From Rhipicephalus microplus (Eukaryota; Arthropoda; Arachnida; Ixodida; Ixodidae), in assembly GCF_043290135.1 (NCBI RefSeq), contig NC_134707.1:78324987-78388986 (forward strand): DNA of 64,000 nt. The letters run 5' to 3'. A program made the position numbers and the translations under genes. How positions within the stretch are numbered: the stretch's first letter is position 1; each line of letters starts with the position of its first letter. This document shows positions 34,496 through 45,270 of the stretch, one piece after another. The notes beneath the pieces were generated by a model. It worked only from the letters and a program-made list of their open reading frames with translations. It did not search any database and was not told the origin of the DNA.

Positions 34496-34799
34496 CTGCG
34501 CAGGAATGTTCGGTGTTCGAAAGGGCAGATAAAAATCTCCTTTTTTCGTTGTCAATCTGGAGCACCCAGCTTCAAAGAGACACAGTATAAAAGTAACAGG
34601 GGAAACGAAGCACACAAGGAGGCAATCGTAAGTGCAGTGCTCACGGAATGAAACTTTTCAGCTTAGGGCTAATAAATTTACGTACATAGTTAGGTTTTCA
34701 TCGCCTACAATTCGCATTTTTCGGGCACAATGTTGGGGCCCACACTTACGTCCGAACCAACAACATTTGTAGTGACCATATTAGTAAAACGTCGTTATA

Positions 34800-35553
34800 C
34801 AGTCAAAGCCACTTATAGAGATTCCGGCTTTAACAATACATCGGTGATGACAATGACACTTTGCTGTACCGCCAGCTTTTGTGTGTTTTTCATAGTGAAA
34901 TAGCCCTATTAAAACAATGTCCGCAGGCCGCATTATCGGTTGTAACAGTGAATTCTGACCGTTGGGTGTCTTTGTTGAAAGCTAATAAAACGCGAAAATA
35001 TTGAAAACAAAGAAAAAAACTACAAGTTCAAACCTCCACCTACAAATCCAACGTCCCCCAACGTCCTTTCGGTTTCACATTATGCTTCGCTGCAGAGCGC
35101 TGTGCTATTGTGGCAAAGCCAATTTTCAAAATGCTCTATTTTGATTGTTTTTGGAGATTTTGATCACCTGGTGTCATTAACATGCACTGAAATCGCACAG
35201 TACTCAGGCTTTTACCGCATTGGCTCTATCGAAATGCAACCATAGCGGCGGGGATCACACCCGTGAACTTCAGTTCAGCAGCACTAGCCCAGCGGCCAAG
35301 CTTGAAGGGCATGAAATTGCGGACGCTTTGGGGAAATTTTTAAGCATGTCCGACAAACGCATGTCTGAAAAGGGGAAAAAATGGCAGCTTTGTTATCCTT
35401 ATGACTGATGTCTGTTGGGGCAACCTATGAAGTTATATTATTCCCCCCCCCCACTCCCATTTGCTTTCTTTGTGCAACCCGTTTATAGCGATAACCGGTT
35501 CTAATAACGGAATTTGGAAGGCACCAGAGTATTGTTATAAATGAGCTGGACTG
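34800..35553. mobile_element. pogo/Tc1-mariner-like nonautonomous DNA transposon
   Basis: The ends CAGTCAAAGCCACTTATA and (complement) CAGTCCAGCTCATTTATA are imperfect terminal inverted repeats of pogo style, and TA flanks both sides (34798-34799 and 35554-35555). At about 750 bp with no transposase frame, it must have depended on an enzyme from elsewhere. Confidence 0.6.
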
Positions 35554-36760
35554 TATCGAGAAACTGTGAATGCAAGTAGTAATGTTAAGCTGCATTTCTT
35601 TTGGTGCACACCATACTTTCATTTATTTCCTCTGTGACCTCCGCTCTGTGCTCCTTTCAAAATGCTTCCCCAACTGGGTCGGTGAAATATGGGGGAGGGG
35701 GGTTACGGGCCTTTCGACACTCTTGGCTGTTTCGGTTATAGCCGAAATGACCAAGTGTGTTAAAACGTCCATTCCTGACGCCATGCATTTCCTTCAACTG
35801 CAGCCATTATTCTTTGCACTGCAAGAAACTAGAAGCACGGGCACATAAACATATGCAAACAAGCACACCTCACGTGTGACTTTTAGGCCAAGGCCTGTTG
35901 ACTTGTCATGAGACAGGGAACGAGCATAAAAAAGTAGTAATTGAGAGAATGAGTAGAGGGACTTAAACTGCCGAGGAATACTAACGTTTCTAAAACAATA
36001 AACGACTTTGGCAAGGGCTACATTTGGAAGTAATGTCTGGCTTGACATTTTATTGTTTGTTAGCTGTCCGAGAAAGACAACACAACAAAACTCAATCGTG
36101 TTCGTCGTGCTGGCTACGTAGGTGCGTCGTTATACAACAAGAAATGTGCCTGACTGGGCGTCACAAAACGACATGTTTTTCGTCAAACGCAAAGGGCTGA
36201 AAATTAGTGCTTCATGTACACTATTGCCTTAGATACTTTTGGTATAAGGTTGAATGGTTTCCAGTATAAAACACCCAAAGGCGACTGCGACTACGAGAAC
36301 GGCCGCAGGGGAGCGCTTCTGATAATATGCACCACCTAAGCGCACTGCATGACAGCCCAAAGTACACGAGACTCTAGCGTTTTGCATTTAATTAAAGGAC
36401 AAGGCTGAGGCTCGGATCGAAAGCGCATCTTTTCGGCAGCAGTCTCTGACACAAACAAGTACTCACACACACACGCAGATGAAAATGCCCCTTACCCCCT
36501 CACCGACGACACCGACCATCACACGCACACTCAATGGCCCATACACACATATGTATTGCAACGTACAAAAAAAAAAAAGGTTTTTCGGCAATAGTAATAC
36601 CATGCTGTCAGACTCACTAACGCAGGTCTCCCAATAAAGCAGCCACAAAAAGCAGAAAAAAATGTTCCAGCATCTGCATGTTAATCTGCAAATGTCGTCA
36701 AACGACGATAGTCTTGCGTGTGGAGAGAGTGAACAAAGCATTTATTTGATGTTCTGCGCA
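35554..36760. other. Unassigned intronic sequence
   Basis: No gene seen. Short CA-rich tracts at 36470-36480 and 36520-36545. Confidence 0.3.
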
Positions 36761-36765
36761 AGAGA

Positions 36766-37165
36766 ATGGTATTCTGAATGGTATTATTAATGAATGGAGA
36801 GAATTAATGAATGAATGGTGAGAGAGAGAGAGAGAAAATTTTAATGCGGAAAGGCAGGGAGGTTAACCAGAAAACATATCCGGTTTGCTACCCTGCACTG
36901 GGGAAAGGGTAAGGGGAAAGGGAGGAAGAGAAGCACAAACACACATACACACACTCGCACACAGTAGTGTCACAATCGTTCTACGAGGCGGGTCGCTCGC
37001 AGAAACTTCATCAGCGCCTTCGTTGCTTTCTGGCGTGAAGCTCGATCTTTCCGACATTCCAAGATTGACTGCTCAGAAAATGGCTGGTCGTCGAGGCGAG
37101 ACGACCAATGAATGGTATTCTGAATGGAGAGAATGGTATTATTAATGGTATTCTGGAGGCGCTGC
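36766..37165 (-). mobile_element. 5'-truncated LINE 3'UTR with local GAATGG repeats on both sides
   Basis: The complement contains CCAGTGCAGGGTAGCAAACC and GGTTAACCTCCCTGCC, the same 3'UTR phrase found after LINE ORF2 at 49795-49845. GAATGGTATTCTGAATGG occurs on both sides (36768 and 37112), suggesting a duplicated target or local repeat. Confidence 0.65.
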
Positions 37166-37646
37166 GTTAGAGTGCGTCGATCGTGCAGAGGAGGTGAACA
37201 GCGCATCAAGTCACGTCACACGTGAGACATGAGCGCCATCTGGTAGCTTTTTTAGAAAACGAAGCGCGTGACTTTAAGGCGAGTGTCTGCGCCCGTCTTA
37301 TAGGTGATAAGGCGTAAAATGCAAGGCGACGGGTAGGTGCCAGTACCATCTCGTCTTAGCAAAGCGTTGGAAACACCCGCTTTTTCGTGCAAGTGTTGCA
37401 TGGTCAGCGCAGCGTGATAAGCGCTATGGTCCTTAAAATTACTTATGTATGCCTTTCTAGTAAAAGACGCACATTCAGAATATATACGTGTTGTTATGAT
37501 GCCCCAGACATGCGCAATAATTGATTTTTAATTGACAATAGCGCAAGTATAAACGCTAAATCTTGAGCGACATTGGTGTGCGTTGCGGATGGGTTCGACC
37601 GTTTCAAATACCTGACGCCGTTTAGAGTTGACAAACAGACAAAGTT
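37166..37646. other. Unassigned intronic sequence
   Basis: No feature recognised. Confidence 0.3.

Positions 37647-37722
<76 letters not shown>
37647..37722. repeat. (ACAG)n microsatellite
   Basis: About 18 ACAG units with one change near the right end. Confidence 0.97.
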
Positions 37723-37723
<1 letters not shown>

Positions 37724-37787
37724 GAGACAGACCAAAATTTTTGCGTCGAAGGTCCCCAAGAAAGACTATCGTCGTTAAAAAAATCCG

Positions 37788-38022
37788 CTCCGCTGTGGTA
37801 GTCTAGTGAATAAAGCATTCGTCTGCTGACCCGCTGGTAGCAGGAATGAATCTCGGGTGCGGCGGCCTCATTTTTGATGGAGGCGAAAACGCTGTAGGCC
37901 CGTTTGCTCAGATTTGGGTGCACGCTGAGGAACCCCAGGCGATCAAAATTTTCGGAGCCCTATATTACGGCGTCTCATGCTCGTATGATGGTTTTGGGAC
38001 GTTAAACCTCGCATATCAATGA
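37788..38022 (+). mobile_element. Ruka-like SINE, diverged
   Basis: CGCTGTGGTAGTCTAGTG head, a mutated B box (AATGAATCTCG), GATTTGGGTGCACGCTGAGG and GGTTTTGGGACGTTAAACC at the end. No clear target duplication. Confidence 0.8.
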
Positions 38023-38269
38023 GAAAACAACAAGCCGATCCAGAGCGCGTGCTGTCCCAAACGTCTTCTTGCCTTGTTTCTTCAAGCAGCGGGTTCGTGA
38101 TTGCTGCAGTTCGTGACCAGGTGGCATTATTCTACCAATGAAAAAGCAAAACAAAACACATCGCCCCGATACTTTCGCAAGTGGTGATGCATAAGCTGAA
38201 AGACACTAAACGAATACATTTTGGGTCATTGAAGAAAAAAAAAGTGGTCACGCTGCCGCATAGTCGCAC
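38023..38269. other. Unassigned intronic spacer
   Basis: No feature recognised. Confidence 0.3.
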
Positions 38270-39250
38270 TAACGCGTGAAGTACAGCATCGGTCGTACAG
38301 CGTTACCAATCTCTGGGTAGTGCTTTCGACGCTGGGGCGACATGGTTTCGTCTAGGACGACCTCATAGTTCACTTCTATCGCGCGATGCACGACTTTGTG
38401 GGGTCGAAAGTATAGTTAGTAACTTTGCGGATAATGCTTGGCGGTGAACCGGAGTGATACGCAAACTTGATTTCGTGGAAAGCATTCCACTTCTCGATAG
38501 CGAAGATTAGAGCAACTTGCTCCTGGCCGACTGCCAAGCTTCTTTAGCATATAGAGTGAGCTCCTCAGCGTCAGGTGTGAGTAAAACGTCGTAATCGTGT
38601 GGCAGCACAGTATCTCGCTGGTCTGGACCCCAACGTCCGTAGAAAAGACGGAAAGGCGTGAATTGTATCGTTTTCTGGATGACATTTTTGTACGCGAATG
38701 TTATATGTGGCAGAACCTCCACCGGCGTATTGTGCTGAACGTCTACATATATGGAAACAAAACAGCGACGAATTCGTTCAGGCACTCCGTCAAGTCGTTA
38801 GTACGCGGGTGATACGCCGTTGCCATACGATGGCTCGTACAGCTTAGTTTGAATACTTTGTCAATGAGCTGAGCCGTGAAAGTGCATGGTCCCCCGATTT
38901 GTGATGATGCAATACGGGGCACCATGGCAAAGTACGATCCGATTGACCGAAAACTGGCCAACATGGGAAGTTGGATCGTTGTTATCGGGGCGCATCTCGT
39001 TCTGTAATTTATAGCTAAGACTGCGCCATTGCTGCCGGCAGATGACAGCGGCCGTGACAAATTCATTCCGTTTTTACGCAATGGCACCCTAGGTCATGTG
39101 ATTGATTGCAGAAATCCTGCAAGCTTCTGTGGCGGAGATTTGCGGCTTGGACATTTACGGCAGCCTATTACATAGCGCATGATGGATGCAGCAAGCCTAG
39201 TTCGGGCCAGTAGTATGCCTGTTGAACTCTGACGTGGGCTCGTCAAGGAC
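38270..39250 (-). pseudogene. Ty3/gypsy integrase and pol C-terminus fragment
   Basis: Minus-strand pieces in order: degenerate N-terminal zinc region (39090-39240), core with STSHRMA-type block CTSHRMATAYHPRTNDLTE, then LPHITFAYKNVIQKTIQFTP and FRLFYGRWGPDQRD, and a C-terminal part to about 38270. Frames are broken in at least three places and no other gypsy domain is present. It is a separate insertion from that at 2.6-7.5 kb and lies inside the TIL intron in the same orientation as the gene. Confidence 0.75.
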
Positions 39251-39290
39251 TTAAGTGACTCGATTTAGTGTAGGGTATATACATACATAC

Positions 39291-39292
<2 letters not shown>

Positions 39293-39367
<75 letters not shown>
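39293..39367. repeat. (TA)n microsatellite
   Basis: About 37 TA units, directly left of the hairpin element. Confidence 0.97.
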
Positions 39368-39371
<4 letters not shown>

Positions 39372-39413
39372 TGATTCAAAAAAGAAATTCTGTCCAGTGC
39401 AAATATATTTAAG

Positions 39414-39627
39414 AATAAAGGAGCACACTTACGAAAATTTGATAATTGTTTACTCTACGTTTCGGCCGTGGCACGGCCTTCGTCACGGCCGTGCCACGGC
39501 CGAAAAATAGAGTAAACAATTATAAAATTCAAAGTCAAAGTCAAAGTCAAATTCAAAGTCAAGGCCGTGCCACGGCCGAAAAATAGAGTAAACAATTATA
39601 AAATTTTCGTAAGTGTGCTCCTTTGAT
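39414..39627. mobile_element. Long hairpin (palindromic) element between TA arrays
   Basis: The arms 39416-39479 and 39562-39625 are ~64-bp inverted repeats with about three mismatches (AAAGGAGCACACTTACGAAA outer end, CGGCCGTGGCACGGCC inner end). A second, partial right arm at 39487-39530 and a short AAAGTC-type tandem lie between. A transcript would fold into a very stable hairpin. Confidence 0.85.
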
Positions 39628-39633
39628 GTTAAT

Positions 39634-39636
<3 letters not shown>

Positions 39637-39669
<33 letters not shown>
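39637..39669. repeat. (TA)n microsatellite
   Basis: About 16 TA units directly right of the hairpin element. Confidence 0.95.
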
Positions 39670-39672
<3 letters not shown>

Positions 39673-39905
39673 GAAAGAAGTGTGTACTTAAGGGCTCACT
39701 TTTCCGTGTTTTAACACAATAATAATGAAATATAAGAGACAGTAATGCAAAGGAATGCATAGGAGAGATTATTAGTCCGAATCGTAAGGCAAACTAGAAG
39801 GAAGAAAAGTGGGTGAAAAGACAACTTGTCATGGGCAGGAACCAAACCTGCGACCTTCGAATAACGCGTTCGATGCTCTACCACTGAGCTACCACGGCGG
39901 CTATC
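39670..39905 (-). mobile_element. tRNA-headed SINE, third type
   Basis: The complement begins GCCGCCGTGGTAGCTCAGTG (A box) with GGTCGCAGGTTTGGTTCCTG (B box), then a ~150-bp AT-rich body ending near TTCTTTCCC. The head folds like a tRNA, but the tail and lack of tRNA ends make it a SINE. Confidence 0.75.
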
Positions 39906-41154
39906 CTCCCCGCCACGATATTGGGTATATATGTGAATTTAAACGTGGGAGTATCAGTCAGCGCCATCTGTAGCAATGGCTGCGAGTGTGGCACACTCTT
40001 TTATGAGCCTGCGTGGCCTCACGTAGCGCGTGAACTTGTTACGAGCTGGCAGCTGTAAGTCTCTCGTATACGTCTGAGAGGCCACGCCGGCCACTTCCGA
40101 TGAATATTGCATTTGACTACATTTATCTAAAGGTGACGTGAAACGCACAACCCTACAATGTTTTCTTCGCGCATACAAAAAAAGAAAAAAAACATATTTG
40201 CAATGATCTTTGACGATCGCCGCTTACGCGATCACAATTTCGCATAACCCGTTAAGGAAGGAGCTCATTGCCAGGAAAGTATGACGTAACGTTTGTTTGC
40301 TCGTCTGTTTAGTGTTGCGGACGCTGTGCTGAGGCATAACGTGCTTTCCAGCAATCATTCCTCTCAGGTTTCACACATTCAGATTGCGCAAGTAACTCGA
40401 TGTCCGGTGAGCTCTAAGTCACGCAACACGTGAGTTACGCAAGACGACCCTAGCAGACTGCCGGCTCAAGTGGGCACCCAGTGCGGTGTGCAAACCAGGA
40501 AGTTTGGAGACAAGGAATCAGATATGATTTTCTACCCACGCTCGTTATCGCATGATTAGTGGGGAATGAGTGGCCACTACTCAAATTAGTAACGGTGATG
40601 ATCGTTTGAACTTTCAGGGGTCATCTGCTTGAAAGAAGAGTAAATGACTGGACGATAAATACGTCGAAAAATGCTATCTATGCACGTGTCAAGGTATTGC
40701 CTAATTGCGCACCAGGCCCGCTTGAAGCTACAAAAAATACAAACACGCCATATCTGCCACTCCTCTCAGTTGCTGTTTTTTTTTGTTCTGAACATGGGAA
40801 TTTCTACCGAAGTCAGGGTACAGTCGTAGTAGGCTAGTGTTGGTATATTAATAAGGTTATTAATAATAATTTCGGGGATTTCACGCTGCCGAAGCTATAA
40901 TACGTAGCAGTGAATTGTAGATTATCTTGTGGAACTCGGAATTTTTTAACGTGTACTTCAATGTTAGGCACATGGCTGTTGGTCCATCTAGTCTGAGAAA
41001 TAGGGCTTTTTATGCTTTTTATCATGCAGAGACCGACTGAATAGACTATAAACACAGACCGTGCTGTGCTATTTATGTTTGTGGTGTGTTCAGTCCGTCC
41101 CTGTACAAAAAAAAGTGCGATTACCCAAAACGCAACTCCCATCAGCCCCTGTAG
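39906..41154. other. Unassigned intronic sequence
   Basis: No feature recognised. Several short frames without domains. Confidence 0.3.
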
Positions 41155-41250
41155 CTGCTGTGTTCCGTCTCGTCTCCACTTAAATGCGGTCGCCGGGGCC
41201 AGGTATCGAACCTGAGACCTAGAACTAAACAGCCTGAAAGATGTGGGTAT
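41155..41250 (-). mobile_element. SINE fragment
   Basis: The complement has TCAGGTTCGATACCTGG (B box) followed by GCATTTAAGTGGAGACGA, similar to the Ruka-like body. Confidence 0.45.
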
Positions 41251-42048
41251 AAGAGTTGGCGTGTGCACAGCAGAGTGACGAGTCAAAATGTGTTTGTATT
41301 GAAGGCATTGTCAGTTGCTCTAACCTTACAGTTGCCAAAATATGGTTGTGTTTTCGTCGATTGGTGTATCCGCGTTGAATTCAGGCACTTATATTCCGTA
41401 AAGTAGGCCGGTAAGGCTTAAAGCGCTATGACTTTTGCGTCCTGCTACCATTTGAACGTAGCAGGTGTGGCCCGAAATCGATTTCTATGTCTTGTTTTAA
41501 CCACAAGAGTGACAGAGACATTACAGTGAGTGCGTAGCTAGGCGTTGAACCTTTCCTTGAATACATGAAGTAGCTTCATATAATTTTGAATCAACAACAA
41601 CTTATGTACCGTCGAAGCTACCACACGGTAACTACAGGCTGTGAATGCGGAATCCCGAGCGTATCTTACCTGAGTTCTGTCACGAAAGCACCTGCGAGAT
41701 CAACGGTGCTGAAACCACTACGCTAAAACAAAAGCTTCGGAAGCGTGAGGCCAATGCATCATTTCATATGTTGTATTCATTGATTCCAATGCTGTTCGAG
41801 TGAGTCGGGCCTATGGCCTGCACAGCTCCAAGATGGGCGACCAGCTCAGAGCTGTTCACAAGGCCCTGGACAATGGTCCAGGCAATGGTCGCAATGGCAA
41901 TGGCAGCGACAAGGCAATGGCCTCGTCGTCACAATGTGCGGTACCCCTGCCCTGTTCACCGAGCTGTAGGATACTGAATAAATGTTTTTACCATCCAACA
42001 ATGAACGCACATACACACACATGCACGCACACAGGCACATGGTCTCAC
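41251..42048. other. Intronic sequence next to TIL exon
   Basis: Includes a GGCAATGG-type simple repeat at 41860-41920 that opens frames on both strands. CTGAATAAATG at 41975 is a possible plus-strand poly-A signal. No supported gene. Confidence 0.3.
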
Positions 42049-42208
42049 CTAATGTATCCGTGCCTGCATATGCATCCTGGCTTGCATTGTCCGCGGCAAC
42101 CGCCGTCAGGCACGGGTAGTCCACACACGAGCTGGCAGTTGGCGCCACAGTCGGCGTACACCTCATTGGCACCACGGCAGCTTGGCTTCGGTCTACCACC
42201 ACCGGTTG
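42049..42208 (-). CDS. TIL-domain protease inhibitor, internal exon
   Basis: The exon runs from the acceptor GCACAGCAG (exon start 42208, or 42211 if the first AG is used) to the donor ATTAG/GTGAGA at 42049/42048. It encodes GGRPKPSCRGANEVYADC, then CGANCQLVCGLPVPDGGC, CKPGCICRHGYIR, which is eight of the ten cysteines of a TIL domain. The last split codon (AG + G) and the missing CVP...C are supplied by the exon at 34270-34495, so the two exons join in phase to give two TIL domains. It starts in phase 1, so at least one upstream exon with the signal peptide is required. The spliced product is predicted to be a secreted serine-protease inhibitor. Confidence 0.75.
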
Positions 42209-42944
42209 CTGCTGTGCGCACGCATGTAAGATTCGTTATCTCAATTTGTTGTGAAAAGGAACTAAGCTCCGATGACAGACACGTCATCTTCACATTGTCC
42301 AAATAACTGTACGCAACCTGTGCCTATCTTCTTAATCTGCACCTTGCCTTGCTGTGTACTGCCTGCGGAGTGGGGTGCACCTTTCACTATGCGGTAGTGA
42401 TGAGTGATGAAGTCAGGACGTTGCGTTTCGTATGAGGTGTCATAGTGACGTCATCATGACGCAATAATTTTTCAAAATGTTTGGCCATTTCTGACGTCGG
42501 CGTCAGCACGAACAAGGCGAAAAGTGACATGATTAAAACTTTAGTCATGAAGCAGTAAGCTTTGATCACATGAATTTTTTTTCACTGTTCGTGCAGACGC
42601 AATTGGTCATTTTTCTCCTTTTATAAGGCATCTAAGACTTTGGCATTATTATTATTCTTTACTTGGTCCGGAAAAATTGTTATCATAGACCTATTTGCGC
42701 ACCTAAATACTCATTCATTTTATGATCCTACTACCTTTTCCATACAAGTTTCACGAAGCGAATTTCAGAAACCACGTAGAAAAAAGCATGCAGGGGAGAT
42801 GTGCTCTGTGCCGGTCCCCAAGAATTCCAGCTGCTCACAATTTTGACACGATAGCGTTGAAAAGCTCCTTTCACAGAAGTTCCGGCGTCGGTGTCAGTGC
42901 CGCTGTTTATAAGCGAAAAATTCATCATCGTTGCGTGACCAAAA
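42209..42944. other. Unassigned sequence, intron 5' part
   Basis: No feature recognised. Confidence 0.3.
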
Positions 42945-43078
42945 ATTGTTAAAGTTGCAAATAAAGAAATTATTGGTGCCAGTGGGGATCAAATCCGCAA
43001 CCTTTGTGTCTGAGCGGGGATCGAACCAGGGTCGTTCGCTTAGCAAGCGGGTGTTCTACCACACAGCCGTGCCAATGC
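42945..43078 (-). mobile_element. tRNA-headed SINE, fourth type
   Basis: The complement reads GGCACGGCTGTGTGGTAGAA, then CTGGTTCGATCCCCGCTC (perfect B box), and a second B-box-like GGATTTGATCCCC. It lacks real tRNA ends, so it is a SINE and not a tRNA gene. Confidence 0.7.
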
Positions 43079-43984
43079 CTGCTGATGCAGCGGAAATAAT
43101 TTACTCTGCCTAAAAATGCCAAGAAAGTTACTTTCATGCTTTACAAGCACATGCGTACTGTACAAATTCTTCACAATACAACAGGAAATATCAGTGACAA
43201 TGCGTTGTACAAGCGGGCATATCCACGTGGCGTCACAACATGAGATCATCATAATGACTCAATAGTTTCAAGCCAATAAGTCACCACAAAAAGCAAACAT
43301 GCTACTGCACCATCAAGGCCTTGAAGTGGGTGCATAGCAAGCTCGAAAAGATTTCATGAACTTTCCTTGAAATAGGCACTTAACGGAATATTGCGATCAC
43401 GTTCAACTCTTAAAGGTGAAACTTGAGGGTACCTAAATTTTATTCAAGAAACTCAAGCAATTAATTTTTATTCATTATTCTGACAGTTAACTAGTCCTTA
43501 TGTTCAGCTAAATTATGTTTCGACATCGCATTCATGCAATATAGCGTTTAACGGGAATCACAAACATTGATATATGTTTTTGAAAAACAACTTTTACCTC
43601 GGTGGAGCCACCCACTGGTTGAGGGGGGCTCTTGAAACCTCCTTAAGCTAGTCTTTTTGGTGTTTAAATAAAGTGTTTTGTATGTACGTACGAACACCCT
43701 GAAAACCGGGAATGGCTTCTCGACTCAGTGGTGTAAGCCTTTTTTTTTTGTATGTGTGGGGAGGGGACACCTCTTTGATTGGAAGCAGGAGCCTGGTAGG
43801 CGTGATCAGTGCCATTTCGCTTTCATGTACTATGGCAAAAAAAAAAGGGGAGGGGGAGTGTATGGGCTCTGTGTGCCACTTCCTGGCTACACCAGTAGCT
43901 CGACCGGATATGTTTGAAAGAGAAAAGAGAGTACCAGTAAGAACTAATACCACTCATCAGAAGACTGAGCTGTGAGATTCATAC
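43079..43984. other. Unassigned sequence
   Basis: Poly-T, poly-A and G-rich runs at 43739-43760 and 43835-43860. CGACCGGATATGTTTGAAAG at 43901 resembles the LINE 3'UTR phrase at 36870. No gene. Confidence 0.3.
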
Positions 43985-44216
43985 CTTTGCGAATTATCTT
44001 GAATCCATTGGCGTTGCCAGTCCTGAGAATGGACACCTGTGGCAGCCTGCGTTTGGCAGATGAAGGCGACGAAGGCAAAGTGAGAGACGACTCGATTACT
44101 GCCTTCAACGCCGCTATTCTCTGGTCCGTGGTGGTGGCCGCCGATCGAGAAGAACTCCACACTCTGCTATGTGAGACAGGTTCAGCTGCGAGGCATACAA
44201 AGAACGTGTCGATCAT
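43985..44216 (-). CDS. Possible 5' coding exon (unknown, perhaps of TIL gene)
   Basis: An open frame from ATG at 44216 ends in a strong donor, CGCAAAG/GTATGA at 43985/43984, leaving one base of a codon. That phase fits the start of the TIL exon at 42208. It encodes MIDTFFVCLAAEPVS, then a Ser/Thr/Ala-rich stretch and LPQVSILRTGNANGFKIIRK. The N-terminus is only weakly signal-peptide-like. CACATAGCAG at about 44166 is an alternative acceptor, in which case the ATG would not be used. Two other frames are also open, so coding status is unproven, and there is no homology I recognise. Confidence 0.3.
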
Positions 44217-44534
44217 GAACTGTTCAGAGATACCTTGCCGGCAGTTGCCATGATGCTTCGTAGAGCCAGCTCCTAATGGAACTGGCCTAAATGAATCGTG
44301 AACACAATAAACACCTCATATATGAGGTGCTACGTTGCGGAAACTGTGTTGCACCTTCAGGTGTTGTTTGTGCGCAGCTGCTATTGCCTCATCGGGTCTG
44401 CCAGCATTCCATGGAACTGCTGCTTCAAAAATTATCTACATTTTTCTTTCGATGTTTTGTTGTTCCGGCGACTAGGTTAATATCTAGCTGGTCCTGCGCT
44501 GCTGTGCACGACATTGACATGCCGCCATATACAA
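44217..44534. other. Unassigned sequence
   Basis: Contains CATGATGCTTCGTAG, related to the recurrent GCTTCGCAT motif, at 44250. No gene. Confidence 0.3.
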
Positions 44535-45020
44535 GAAGTTCGGTGACCAAGATGTGTGAGTATGCACGTCTCATGCTCGGATTTTGTCGTTATATGCTCT
44601 TGCAAGCTGAGCTCAAGGGGCACTAAATATATTAGTGGTATTAGTGTTGTAAAATATGATATTGCAAAGTGTACGGGATACCCAATAGAATACACTCGAC
44701 CCACACGCAAGCGTTGGCGTTGGGCTCAAGGAAAACACCGAAAAGGCCAAACAAACCTTGGCACCTTGCTGATGGGGCACTGCTATGGCCATGACATGGC
44801 CATGTTATCTGCGAGATGTTCGGAGAATGAGATGTGTGAGCAGCCACGTCTCGTGCTGTGATGTTCTTATAAATACTCGTGCGATCAGAGCGTGAGCAGT
44901 ACACTAACTGGATACGACGACTGATGTAGTGAATTAGGGCATTGTAGAGTGTACTGCATACCCTATCAAGTACACTCGACGCGCACATGATGCTTCGCGT
45001 TGGGCACAATTAAAACATGG
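44535..45020 (+). repeat. Diverged ~290-bp tandem duplication
   Basis: Shared blocks in the same order: AGATGTGTGAG (44552 and 44830), CACGTCTC, AAAGTGTACGGGATACCC (44671) with AGAGTGTACTGCATACCC (44946), and GCGTTGGGCTCAAGG with GCGTTGGGCACAATT. Confidence 0.75.
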
Positions 45021-45202
45021 GAAAGAAAACAGTGACGCCAAACGGCCCAGAAGAGCTTACTGACAACCGCATAACCGGGTTCACCGATTACTGAGGCACA
45101 GGGCAACTTCACTTATTACTACGCATTAAGGCGAATGTAAAGCGATTACGTGGGGTAAATTTCAAGTCTACTTCTCGCTTTCCTCTGCGTGCACGTGTTC
45201 CA

Positions 45203-45270
45203 AAAAAAGTTGTCAACAATTTAGAGTAATCGAAATTTTACTTTGGGAGAGCGAAAAGCCGTCCCTTGGT
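45203..45270 (+). repeat. Short structured motif, copy k
   Basis: TCAACAATTTAGAGTAATCG, then TTTGGGAGAGCGAAAAGCC and GTCCC. The first stem is lost while the second is kept. Confidence 0.7.

Larger units (their letters stand above)
34496..42048 (-). other. 7.55-kb intron of the TIL gene, filled with repeats
   Basis: The donor ATTAG/GTGAGA (42049/42048) and acceptor TGCGCAG/GTCAT (34496/34495) are canonical. The intron holds a pogo-like element, LINE and SINE pieces, a gypsy relic, microsatellites and a long hairpin, all listed separately. Confidence 0.65.

Noticed and set aside
41800..42306. 168-residue plus-strand ORF overlapping the TIL exon
   Set aside because: It is antisense to an exon with good TIL homology and relies on GGCAATGG and CA simple repeats.
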